This document shows, one piece after another, positions 46,300 through 56,301 of a DNA stretch of 64,000 bases. A model generated the notes under the pieces. The model searched no databases and was not told the origin of the DNA. It saw only the letters and a list, made by a program, of their open reading frames with translations. The translations under genes and the position numbers were made by a program. The stretch lies in the NCBI GenBank assembly GCA_033085395.1, contig JANQBS010000126.1, forward strand, positions 50,692 through 114,691, given 5' to 3'. The stretch comes from Xanthoparmelia taractica. Its lineage: Eukaryota > Ascomycota > Lecanoromycetes > Lecanorales > Parmeliaceae. Within the stretch, counting starts at the first letter, position 1, and every line of letters begins with the position of its first letter.

Positions 46300-47837
46300 T
46301 CATGGTTTCCTTATGGAGGTTTCGCGCAGTCGCTAGCGTTCTGGAGAACATGTACGACATCGACCATCCATAAGGACCATGTTCTTCTTTGACAGCTGTG
46401 TAAATAGCGCTGGTGCATGGCGCTGAAGGGCTTCATAGGAAAGTCGTTTCGTTGTGCATAGCAAACATGGCTTATACCCTCGATTGGCATCAGTAAATGA
46501 TGAGAATAAAATGGGGTTTTTCTCCCGCGACACCAGATGGCAGTCCATCTCAATACTACTTCAATGCAATCCCGTTGATAATTATCACTTCCACGATACA
46601 CCCACTCACTCTTGGAACATGCTACCCATAACCATACCAGGGTCCAATGATGACCTCTTTGGCGAAGAAAAAAAAAAAACAAGGTTCTACTGCATGGCTT
46701 GGTGTCTCAGTTATCTCCGTGTCACACACCCTTGAATCCTTTTCGTTGGGTTATCTCTTCATACTCCCATCTTTCCGTGACCGGGTTGAAAGCGAACGGT
46801 GTAGAATCGTCTTGATAGGTATCCGAGGTAACTCGTAGCCTTGTCTACATTTGGGAATGAAAAGCTGGGGTTTGGGGTGGAAAGGTAATGGGTGCAAGTT
46901 CTGAGTTCAGACGGAGAGGGGTGAGCGTAACTCGTGCGAGAAATCAGCAATGACATCTTGGCTCAATCAGCTGCTACAAAGCGAGGGCTCGACTGGAGGA
47001 GTTAGCAGCATAAGATGTCGTCCAGGCGCCAACCGGATATATGTTGAAGAAAATCAGATCTTAGAAAAAATGTTTTAGATTTGCTCGGTTGGCTACTATG
47101 CACCTGGTCCACACAATTTAGTGACGCCATTTGCTCCCTCCAACCCTATCAGTCATTCTTGTGGTACGATACTATTATAAGTTGAGAGGAGGAATGGTTG
47201 ATTGGGACACGCTTTCTGTGCATTCGATCAGTTTGCGTCACAAGGATCCAAAACTATTAACAGAATTGTAGAGAAACGACTTCGCTGTCACCAACTTGAG
47301 CACAACAGTACCAGTGAGATCCAATCGTGCAACTCGTGCCGCATTGATCTGACAACATCGAACGCCTCACTCAGCGTTTTCTCCGCGAACAGTGCCATCA
47401 TCCTCTTTATACCAGCCAACTACCCAAAAAGCATTAGAAACATCCGCGCGAACAATGAAACGAATTTGTTGTGCTCATAGTGTACGACTAATATTTGGTA
47501 GGCTGATAGCTCTGGCATCCAGAATAGCAATGTCAGTGGCGTATGAAACGCTCCTGGCGCCAAGTCACGTGAGGCCTGGTCCAAGCTTCGAACAATGGTA
47601 TATCTTCCCCATAAATGATGTCTTCTTTGTTCTTTGTTCATCACCAGACATTGTAGACATTGTTCACGTACTCCTTCTCTCATTCAATACTTTCCTTCCA
47701 AGATCAGCAGGTCTGATAGCCACGTTATATCCAACTTCCTTCGCTCTCTTTTTCCACAACTACATTCGTCATCGGCAGGCCTGATACCAAGCGCATACAT
47801 CTATCACCACATCCTCTCAGCTTTATCCAACATCATC
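46300..47837. other. Intergenic, ~1.5 kb
   Basis: Contains a pure A10 run at 46670-46679. Frames at 46311-46682 (-), 47202-47480 (+) and 47392-47784 (+) lack recognisable content. No gene supported. Confidence 0.45.
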
Positions 47838-48387
47838 ATGCGTCCCTTCCTAATCCTCCTCGCGACCTCCACCCTCGCTGCGGCCGGACCGCTCCCTTCC
47901 TTTTCGAACACTACCCTGGAAGCTAGCGCTCCGCCCTCGGTATATGTAGTCCTCACCAGGAGTAAGTAGAACTGACAGAAATCATAGATACCAGCTAATA
48001 CTACAATTGCGACTGATCCTGTGGCCGACCTGACTAAGTTGAAGGCGATATACGATAATCTCAATCAGACCGAGCCTAACGCGCATTCGATGGTCAAGTG
48101 CGGTTTCTGGAAATGGCTCAAGGATGCCTTTGAAGCTCCTGGTCTGAAGGCCAGATCTCCCGAATCCGCTACCGTAAGTTCTTTCCTTCGTTTTGAATTC
48201 TAGAGCTCACACAAAGGTCTCTCAGATGCCAGATGGCGAAGCAGATGGTTCTGATCCCGTCGCGGTATTGACCAAATTGAAGGCGGTCTACGACAGTCAA
48301 AATGAGAAACGGATGGAGAGCGGCGTCAAAGAAAAGCGCAATTTCTGGCAATGGCTCAAGGATGCCTTTGAAGCTCCTGGCCTATAA
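47838..48387 (+). CDS. Secreted protein with a duplicated exon/repeat unit
   Basis: Three exons: 47838-47939, 47988-48173 and 48226-48387, 149 residues. Introns of 48 bases (GTATAT...CATAG) and 52 bases (GTAAGT...CTCAG), phase 0 both. Exon 1 is a signal peptide (MRPFLILLATSTLAAAGPLP). Exons 2 and 3 each encode one copy of the same unit: DPVA-x-LTKLKA-x-YD, a variable hydrophilic spacer, then FW-x-WLKDAFEAPGL; at the DNA level a 29-base block ending each unit is identical. The FW-x-WLKDAFEAPGL segment would form an amphipathic helix. KR pairs precede the second helix (EKR, KEKR), as at Kex2 cleavage sites; the first unit has KAR after it instead. It could be a helical effector or a peptide precursor. 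I do not recognise a family. Confidence 0.75.
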
Positions 48388-49915
48388 GGAGACTCTCAGG
48401 ATCAATATAGCGGATAGGACCTCAGGGTCAATAGCCTTGGGTCAGATGCTGTGATTCCAACTTCAAAGCAGGATCTTGGTCTGTTGTTTGCAAGTTTCGG
48501 CTGCGGTTAGAGCCTTGGTTTAATGATTCTGTACATAGTGGCATGCTAATTGGATGAATGAAATGATCTCTGAACACTTAGGAGAACAGTACGGGGAGAT
48601 GTAGGTTGAGGAGACCTGTTAAGGGGAGTACAGAAAGATGCCAGGCCTATGCAGGGCAGGTTGCTTTGTCATGAATCAGGCTGGGATCCAGAAGAGGGTG
48701 AATGGCGTAGCGGGACGACTAAAAGTATTGACTCTGTTGTATAGTTGAATAATCAGGTCGGATAGCCCTGTCTGAAAGTCAATCGACAGATAAGCAGATG
48801 CTCTCACTGGTAGCACCAAGATTACGAGACGTGGGATACTGCGTATGAAGGAGGACTGACCAATGTGATATAGGAGCAAGCAGTTGAAAACGATCATTTG
48901 AGGGGTGAAGAGTACCCGAAGCAGGTTTTAGGGTACATGTCATCAAACAATCGTACTATACGTTGTCCAGCCATGGATGTGGTCGCGATAGCCCGCCAGC
49001 GGATTCGAGTCTTAAGCGCGGAAGGGATACGACAGAAAGATATGAGCGCGGATGGTAGAGGAGCATTTGACTGTGACAAGGTCTGCCGAGAACTGACACT
49101 AGCAGCGAGCACCCGCGCAGCAGTACGGGCTCCAATCAACTGCGTCAGGCGTTGTTCTACTTCCGAGGCAGCACGCCAAGTTTGGCGGCAATAGTAGCGG
49201 CTTCCTTCCAGATGCCTTGGCTAGATGCGGCATCCCAAGTGCAGGGAAGTAGGGGTGTTCCGACGTGGAGGTTTGAGAGCAGGAAAGCTGTGCTGCTCAG
49301 TTCCGCAGGTTTTGGCCAACGGCTCGGGTCGGATACCGTAGACAAGCAGGAATTTCAGTTCAGCGTCTCCAGCGAGCCGTAAACCTCGCAAGTGAAGGCA
49401 TCCTGCAGGGCTTATGGCCCCGACGAAGGATGGCTGGGACGAAAGTTAATACATAAGAAGGGGAACATGAAGGGGGTAAGAGCCGACGATGAAACACCCG
49501 TATCAGAGCGATCAACGGGCGAGCGGCGAGGCAGCTGATAAAATACTTGGGGAGGATGCGGGCATATAGTCCACGTTCATCAGTCATCTGGAAATCGAAG
49601 AGCCTTACGGCGCTGTTGATATGGTGGGGCGGGTCCAAGTTCTTGGAACATAGGAGATTTAGGAGGCTCCTGTATAAAGTCCCAATAATAGGCTGGAGTG
49701 TGGACAGGCAAAGCACTACCAAGTAGAACGCTCGAATTACCTCGAGAGAATTGGCGACTATGGCCTTGGAGAGCACTCCGCATTGCTGATGTTGACGATG
49801 GCACTGGGATCGTCGCAGCAATCTTCACCTACGCGGCCTTGGTTGATGCAATATGACCTTTCTTTTGCTGTCCAGACGTGCTCTTTGATTTTCCCTTGCT
49901 ACTTTCTCTATCACC
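48388..49915. other. Intergenic with weak minus-strand coding signals
   Basis: Minus frames at 49580-49828 (Ser-rich, basic N-terminus as in mitochondrial presequences, then AYYWDFIQEPPKSP), 49157-49345 and 48894-49139 have fairly natural codon use but do not join through good splice sites. They may be remains of a gene downstream of the thiolase. Not called. Confidence 0.35.
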
Positions 49916-51274
49916 TCAAATTTTCTCAATCCTCTGTACAACCATCGCCGTTGCCGCCCCGCCCCCGTTACAGATAGCAGCAACACCATACTCGCCTATC
50001 TCCAGCTGATGCAACAGTGTGGTCAATATCCTGCTACCCGAGCTCCCCAACGCATGCCCTAGACTTATGGCACCGCCAAGCATGTTTACGTTGGCACCAT
50101 CCAAGCCCAGGATCTTCTGATTCGCTTTAATGACGGCCGCAAACGCTTCGTTGAATTCCCAGATCGCCACCTGATCTTTTGAGATCCCTGCTCTTTCCAA
50201 CGCGATCGGTACAGCTTTTGCAGGTGCGACGGGAAAATCTACAGGGTCCACTGCTGCGTCCGCGGAAGAGACGATGCGAGCGAGGACACGGCTTCCAGAG
50301 CCGTATTCAGTTGCAATGTCTCTGCTGCCCAAGACTAGCGCCGAGGCACCGTCGTTGAACGTCGAAGAGTTCGCTGCTGTGACCGTGCCGCCGTCTTTTA
50401 CAAATGCAGGCTTGAGCGTGGGCACCTTCTCTTCCCTCAGGTTATCATAGCCCTCATCTCTCTCAATGATCGTCTCCCCTTTCTTCCCTTTTATTGTGAC
50501 AGGCGCAATCTCGTCGGCAAATCTACCGTCCTTCCACGCTTTCTGCGCCCGGTGAAAACTTTGAATCGCGTACTCGTCCTGCTCTTGTCTTGAGATCTTG
50601 TGCTTTTTGGCAGTTTCTTCTGCGCAAACACCCATGTGGAACTGATTATAAACATCCCACAACCCATCCTTAATCAGTCCATCCTCCATACTAATATTCC
50701 CAAACGGTGGATGCTGATTTGCCCTGGGCACGTAATAAGGCACACGACTCATATTCTCCATCCCTCCTGCAACTTGCGCTTCCGCCAGACCTAACTGGAT
50801 ATTTTGTGCGGCAAATACCACAGCCTTCAGCCCTGAGGCACATACTTTGTTGATGGTGACTGCATCCACCGTGGGGGAGAAACCGGCGAGCATGGAGGCT
50901 TGCCGAGCGGGTGATTGTCCGACGGAGCCTTGCAGGACATTACCCATGTAGACGTCAGTAATTTTGGATGCGGGAACGCCAGACTTCTTCAGGGCGGAGG
51001 AGATGGCTGTTGCGCCGAGTTGAGGGGCGGGAACTGGGACAAAAGAGCCATTGAACTGAGTGAGTCAGCAGAATTTCTTGGGAACGGGAAGAGAAAGGAA
51101 TACTCTGCCCGTGGGAGTCCGGGCGGCACTGAGGATGTAGGCATCTCGGATTTCGCCCCTTGAAGCAGGAGTGGTGGAGAGATGCCGTCGGACTTGGGCA
51201 ACGCGTTGTATAGGGGAACGGGCTGCCGTTGGAGACAGTAGTCGCTGCGAGGTCCTTGGTAATGTAGAAGACAT
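49916..51274 (-). CDS. ERG10: Mitochondrial acetyl-CoA C-acetyltransferase (thiolase)
   Basis: Exons 51274-51104 and 51055-49916, 436 residues; the 48-base intron (GTATTC donor, CTCAG acceptor) joins AARTPTGR to [10 protein letters not shown]. The upstream extension to 51316 opens with TTG, so the ATG at 51274 is taken as start. The N-terminal ~38 residues are Arg/Ser-rich without acidic residues ([20 protein letters not shown]...), a mitochondrial presequence. Thiolase marks: the nucleophile Cys in [31 protein letters not shown], the His in [14 protein letters not shown] and the second Cys in [10 protein letters not shown]. It catalyses acetoacetyl-CoA formation or cleavage in mitochondria (ketogenic, isoleucine and fatty-acid routes), as distinct from the cytosolic sterol-pathway copy. 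Confidence 0.93.
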
Positions 51275-51805
51275 GTGTGATGATGATGGAAGAATGGGAC
51301 GTTCGGAGAAGTCCAAATTAGAACTATACCGAGGTCAAAGGTCTAGAGCTTATGTCCGCCACCAAAAGCCGGTGGCCAGCCCTAGCAACATTTACCTGTC
51401 CAGGACTAATTGTGCCATCCTCTCTATCGTACAAACGCCTTAGCTACATCCACGGCCCTCAGCAAGCTCACCCTCGTACATCACTATCGTATCAACCAAG
51501 GAATATATAATACAGACTCCCAGCCGAAGTATACAGAATGGAAATGCATCCACCACCCTCCGCAGACCGAGGCTTCATACATATCTTATCCACTGCTTCC
51601 AAGCCGCGCAAGTATCATGAAGGAATGGTAAAGGTAACTCAGACGGCGCAAGAGCGACCCCTTCATAACGAGGATTGACTATACGTCTGGGGCGGGCCCA
51701 TGGGTCGCTTAGTCGTCGAGAGGTAGAGAGAGTAGTTTACTCATGCTCCTCCCCACTGACATCGTCGCCTCTCTTCTCAACTTACATGCGGGTTTTGACC
51801 CTGGT
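51275..51805. other. Intergenic upstream of ERG10
   Basis: Thiolase promoter side. No gene supported; short frames only. Confidence 0.45.
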
Positions 51806-52060
51806 CTAATACCACTCGCATTGGCCGATGCCGGGGCTCTCCTGCTTCACTTTTCCACGCTGCTTATTAGCGAGGACTATGTAGGCAGGCCAGCCCCTCT
51901 TGGAGGCATTGGGGTCTTTCGTTTTTACGGCCATGGCCTCACGGACGGCCTTAGCCTTGAGCTTGCGGGTTGCCTTCTTCTCATTCGTGATAATGGATCG
52001 CATCCTAAACCGTTGGTGGGTGTCATGTGCGGTATGTTTGTGGTTGCAATTAGTCTTAGA
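51806..52060 (-). pseudogene. Nhp6-like HMG-box pseudogene
   Basis: The minus frame contains [20 protein letters not shown] followed by [13 protein letters not shown] (about 51919-51818), plainly the first helix and second-helix start of an Nhp6-type HMG box, preceded by a Lys/Arg/Ala-rich tail ([19 protein letters not shown]) as in Nhp6. Conserved positions have changed (family P at NAPK is S; L-S before AYM is W-P; F-F is V-L) and after PGI two residues are lost and the frame runs into stops, so helix 3 is missing. No intron rescues it. The reading frame upstream runs into the terminal inverted repeat of the neighbouring element. Nhp6 is a minor-groove DNA-bending chromatin protein; this copy cannot make one. 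Confidence 0.7.
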
Positions 52061-52078
52061 CGGGAGCTTTATGTCGAT

Positions 52079-52545
52079 CGTACTCGCATCTACCCGGATA
52101 TGCAATCTTAGGGCTAGGGCTAGAATAAGAAATCTAAGCGTATATTATTTTTTAGCTATATATCCTAATTAAAAATACTTTATTTTATAAATATTAATAT
52201 ACTTTTAATATTTCTATATATTTATTTTATAAAATATTCTTATTCTATATTATATAATCTAAAATTTTAAGATTTCGTAAATTTTATTATCGAGGCTTAG
52301 GGTTAGGGCTAGGTCGAAGATTATCTATCTAAATATATTCTATTATTTCTATTATTACTTTATAATTATTACTTAAATTATATATTTTATTATCTATTAA
52401 ACAATATATTCTATATTCAATATACTAATTATTTTAAAATTTCTATAATAGTCTTTAAAATAGTTATTATAAAGATTTCGTGGTTAGCCCTAGCCCTAAG
52501 ATTGCATATCCAGGTAGATTGCATATCCGGGTAGATACGAGTAGA
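52079..52545. mobile_element. AT-rich MITE-like element with terminal inverted repeats
   Basis: The left end (52081-52122) and right end (52485-52543) are inverted copies: both read inward as TACTCGYATCTACCCGGATATGCAATC and then TTAGGGCTAGGGCT. The right copy carries an extra 17-base tandem unit (GCATATCCRGGTAGATT twice). TA dinucleotides flank both ends, as expected for Tc1/mariner or pogo-type target sites. The ~360-base interior is extremely AT-rich with no coding capacity, so it is non-autonomous; an internal GCTTAGGGTTAGGGCTAGG sits at about 52297. Whether AT-richness comes from RIP mutation cannot be shown from one copy. Confidence 0.8.
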
Positions 52546-52646
52546 CTGTTTGTAGTATGACCTGTCTGAGCCTATGCACGTACTTCCAACGCCACCATAT
52601 TTACTATGCAACCCGTTTCCCTTATACATGCGAACTCAATTAACCC

Positions 52647-53808
52647 CTACCCAAAGGCATTATTCATAGCCTTGTGCGCCAGTTCCACCCCAAGGAAAGT
52701 CACAGCATTCGCCGGCACAGCTCTGGCCATTGCGGGTCCTATCCCAGGAAAAAACGCCTTTAAGCCTCCACTTGCATAAAGTCCTCTTATTGTACCGCCA
52801 ATTGTCGGCCTGCCCTCAGCACTTTGCAGTCGACTTTTGATCGTATCAATCGGGAAAACAGGTATCCACATGGCCACGCCCGCTGCCCCGCCCGCAGTCA
52901 TGACAGCCGTCAAGCTCAAGTCCCCTGACGGATTCCCAGCTGCGTCTTTCGGCGTCATCTTTCTCTTCACGTATTCATATGTCGCAAAGTACGTAGCGCT
53001 ACCAGGCCCATCTCGTGCTAGCGTCATTGCAGAGCCGCGGTAGACGGACCGTATGCCGCCTTCTTTGTAGAGTTGACGCACGACGTCCAAGCCGCCGGAG
53101 TAGCGGGGCTTTTCGCCTGGCGCGAGTTGTTTCTGGCCTTGGATTTGTAGGAGGACTTTCACGCGTTCGAAGGGGGCGGTGATAATGGTCATGGGAATGG
53201 CGGAGAAGAAACCAGCTGTAGAGGTTTGGGCAATTGTGAAGTGGGCTTCGGAGCTTGTTTGGGGGGAGAACGCTCGAACGAGCTTTTGACCGACATCATA
53301 ACCCTGGGTACATGCTCAGTGGAGGATTGGAGGTACAAGGTAGGGGACGCGGACCCAGAAGCTGACAGCGACTGTGAGACAGTATGGTCAGTCTTGGAGC
53401 AACGAGCTGAAATCGGTGGAGCTCGGTTTCTCACACATTGGCGTCACGCCTACGAGTGGCGCTGATACACCTGCGTAGAGGCCCTTAAAAAGTCTCTACA
53501 TCAGCACTGAAACTCTGTTCCATTTTCCCGAAACTCCAGTAGCCTACCTTCCGTAACCCTTCCCGGGCGACAGTCTTCCTCACAACATCAAGAGCCCCAG
53601 AGTAAACCCCCTTCTCCGCCGTCTGCATCCGCACCTTCACCAAATCGAAGGGATGTCCCACTATGACCGCACATACTCCGCCAACACCTCCAGCAATGAG
53701 GGAGCGGAAACTGGAGAGCGTTTGTTTTGAGGCTTCGACGACTTCGGTCTTGACCTCATCTGTGGAAGGGATTGAAGAACCGGTTGATGAAGATGAAGAA
53801 GAAGACAT
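52647..53808 (-). CDS. CRC1: Mitochondrial carnitine/acylcarnitine carrier
   Basis: Four exons: 53808-53548, 53483-53435, 53371-53355 and 53303-52647, 327 residues. Exon 3 is only 17 bases; phases are exact (87 codons, then phase 1, then phase 0). Donors are GTAGGC, GTGAGA and GTCCGC. The product has the three mitochondrial-carrier signatures, GHPFDLVKVRMQT, TAPFERVKVLLQIQGQ and VFPIDTIKSRLQSAEG, one per repeat, and six expected helices. Sequence features such as [31 protein letters not shown] match the carnitine/acylcarnitine carrier, which imports acyl- and acetylcarnitine into the matrix in exchange for carnitine. The Ser-rich first ~20 residues are an extension usual in fungi. Confidence 0.92.
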
Positions 53809-53998
53809 TGTTGGCGCAAGAATGTGAGAAAAGAGAACAACTTGAAGGGAGAGAGAGAAACGGGAGTGCGGGATGGGATTGTAGGATTGGGTTTGAGCCG
53901 AGGCATACTTCGTACGGGCTTGCCAAGCCTGCCTTTTTTCCGGTGCAGGAGACTAAAACTAGGGCTAGAGCAGATACGTTCCGCGTACAACATGGGCA

Positions 53999-54069
53999 TA
54001 CAGCTCGGCAGGGGTAGAAGTAGAAATATGCAAAGCATATGCGAAAATTTCTACCCCTGCCGAGCTGTA
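53999..54069. repeat. Perfect 21-bp inverted repeat (foldback)
   Basis: Left arm 53999-54019 (TACAGCTCGGCAGGGGTAGAA) pairs without mismatch with the right arm 54049-54069 across a 29-base loop, itself containing AATATGC and GCATATGC. A diverged third copy of loop end plus right arm lies at about 54117-54150 (GCATATGC, then TTTCTACGCCTACCGAACT). It lies about 190 bases upstream of the CRC1 start. It may be a foldback mobile-element remnant or a transcribed hairpin. Confidence 0.85.
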
Positions 54070-54150
54070 ACCCCTACAACATAAGGTACGCAAAGACTTC
54101 ATTGGGGGTATGCTCTGCATATGCTGGATTTCTACGCCTACCGAACTATT

Positions 54151-55093
54151 CCCCGGCTTAAATAGTATAGTAGTAAATGCTGGCTAATACTACGATCACT
54201 GCGAGTTTACTCTTTAAGACAGAAAAGATGTACAATTATCGCTCGCCTGCGGTATTTTATCTTTCGTCGTATGAGGCCTCCTAGCATTCTCCATTATCTT
54301 CCATATAGTACCTGTTCCGATCACCCACTAGCTAAAAATAAGCCGTCTATGAGAAATATTTCGGACTGCACACAGCAACGGCAATAAAGATTATCGTTAA
54401 AAGCAAGAAGCGGTATAGCAGATAATCTAGACACATATGTCGATACTTCGGTGTCTCAGATCAGACGTATACGAACAATAAGAACTGTTTTGTGAAAGAG
54501 CAAGACGTTGATAGTTCGGAGGACTCCGTTCGATTACTGTATAGGCTTCTTCTGTCATTTACGCAAAGAGGGAGAAAAGCTAGGATCATTGTGCTGCGAG
54601 TGTTGGGGAACGAATGTGTGGCTTGAGTGATTAGGTCTTGATGGCCGCAATGCATGACTGAGATATCTAAAACCTCTTATGTTAGACGGTGTTGCGTTTA
54701 ATGCTCGTTATTAGAGAGATTTGTCATGGGGTTTGGGGTACAATTCTGCTTAGCTTCGCTGGTTTTGGGAAGCATGGAGGGTTTTCTGAGATCCGGAGCT
54801 GCGATAGGTTAGACAAGTCGCAATGCAGGAGAGAGATGTGGGCTTGAGAGGTATGTGATGCAGGGTTAAGAGCAGATGTTGAGTGTAATTAATCGCTCCA
54901 TGCATGTTAACTGAAGTGGATCGATCATTCCATGTAACAGCAGTTGCTATGGTTGGCTAAGCATAACAGTCCAGTTGACTGCCTTTTCCTTCCTTCGGTC
55001 ACTCCCTCTAAAGACAAAACAGCAGGCATTCAACCTCATGGATCGTATCCAAGTTACCGCTCCAGCGATTACCATTCCGTACCACGATCCGCA
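54151..55093. other. Intergenic, ~0.9 kb
   Basis: No gene or RNA recognised between the foldback and the Zn2Cys6-like frame. Confidence 0.45.
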
Positions 55094-55612
55094 TCAAGCC
55101 TTTATCTTCTTCTTTTTATGCGCCCTAGCTGCCAATTCCGGGTCGATAAACCCGTCCTCGCCATGGTCACACCGCCTCTGAATCATGTCAGCTTTCTCAA
55201 GAAAATAATGTGGACAGATACTGACCTTTCTCGTATGGCAGGTGTCACAACTCTTCCAACCAGCTGTTCTCCCCGGGATCGTTGCGGCCCTCGGGTGTTG
55301 TATAATCAGGGGTGTGGACGTTGCCGCAGGTGACCTTGGGTCTTGAGCCGAGACTTCATTGACTTCTCCACCCCCTTCTTTTCGAGCTTCTCCAACATTC
55401 GTGCCCTCGGTATTGTCAGAAACTAGTGCTTGCGCGGAGACCTTGCCCTGCGCAGGAGGATTGTTGGACGGATCTTGGTCTGTAAAGGTTCCGTCATAGG
55501 GGCCCACTACCTCAGAGAATGTGAATCGATGCTCGTCATGGGGGAAATTTTGGGAATAATTTTCATAGTCCACCAGTTGAAGCCATGCGGCTGGAGATTC
55601 AGAGAGGTTCAC
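55094..55612 (-). CDS. Truncated Zn2Cys6-like protein (3' part resolved)
   Basis: Open frame of up to 172 codons, with no ATG in frame near the 5' end (the frame opens with GTG at 55612 and is open further upstream), so a first exon is missing from this model. The body is acidic and Ser/Pro-rich. At the end, CDTCHTRK is followed by a 48-base GTCAGT...TTCAG intron (about 55230-55183) and, after splicing, RRCDHGEDGFIDPELAARAH and a Lys-rich tail. CxxCxxRK-x-RCD is the first half of a fungal Zn2Cys6 DNA-binding cluster, but the last three Cys are absent and the protein ends. The intron is a multiple of three and open, so an unspliced form is also possible. It may be a decayed or degenerate regulator. 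Confidence 0.45.
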   Translation of the reverse strand: MNLSESPAAWLQLVDYENYSQNFPHDEHRFTFSEVVGPYDGTFTDQDPSNNPPAQGKVSAQALVSDNTEGTNVGEARKEGGGEVNEVSAQDPRSPAATSTPLIIQHPRAATIPGRTAGWKSCDTCHTRKVSICPHYFLEKADMIQRRCDHGEDGFIDPELAARAHKKKKIKA

Positions 55613-56301
55613 GGCTGCCTGGGCCGCGTGTGGTAACTTAGAAGGTACGTTCTTTGTGAATGTCCTTGCTTATGCTTCGCTTGTAGGGGTGCAGAGAGGA
55701 AGAGTAAAAGGATGACAAGAGAAGAGTTTTTGTTGCACTGAAATTGCTAGTCCGGCTGTCTGTGAAAGATTGTGAGTAGGATATTGTGTTACTGGCCACA
55801 GGGAGAATGAAATTGCATGCTTAGTCGTTCTTTGCCAGAAAAAAAACCGAGTTTCTAGGCTTTCGCCTGGCTCCTGACCAGTGTTAACCCCTCGTCTGAA
55901 GATTATTCACACCAATTAGAGCATTCATACTGGACAGATGTGACTAGCCTGGTTCCTACCCCTCTTCTGAAGTGCATTCACACTTGACATAGCATAGGTC
56001 CCTGACAGATGTGGCTAGCCTCTGTCCTCTGAGCCTTTAAACTAGACAAGTCCACATGTTTGACAGATTTGGCTAACCCTTTTTATAAGATTGCTCACAA
56101 AGACTCATTTCACAAACGCAACTAGTTCTGCACCAAGAAGTGTTCAATTTCAGCTGACTATAAAAGCCAGACAGCTGCAACAGAAGAAACTGCAACTCAC
56201 CCAGAACATTCCAGCTCTTCCAAAACAACTGCCATACACTCTCAGTAAGCATTACGGCTCTCCTAGAGACCGCCATATACCTGTGCACCAACACGAATTA
56301 A
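55613..56301. other. Intergenic
   Basis: Contains three similar pieces near 55876-56078, each with a GACAGATKTGGCTARCC-like block (around 55934, 56010 and 56062), suggesting short degenerate repeats. No gene supported. Confidence 0.4.

Noticed and set aside
52290..52310. TTAGGGTTAGGG as an interstitial telomere
   Set aside because: Only two exact units, inside a MITE whose ends carry TTAGGGCTAGGG; better explained as part of the element.
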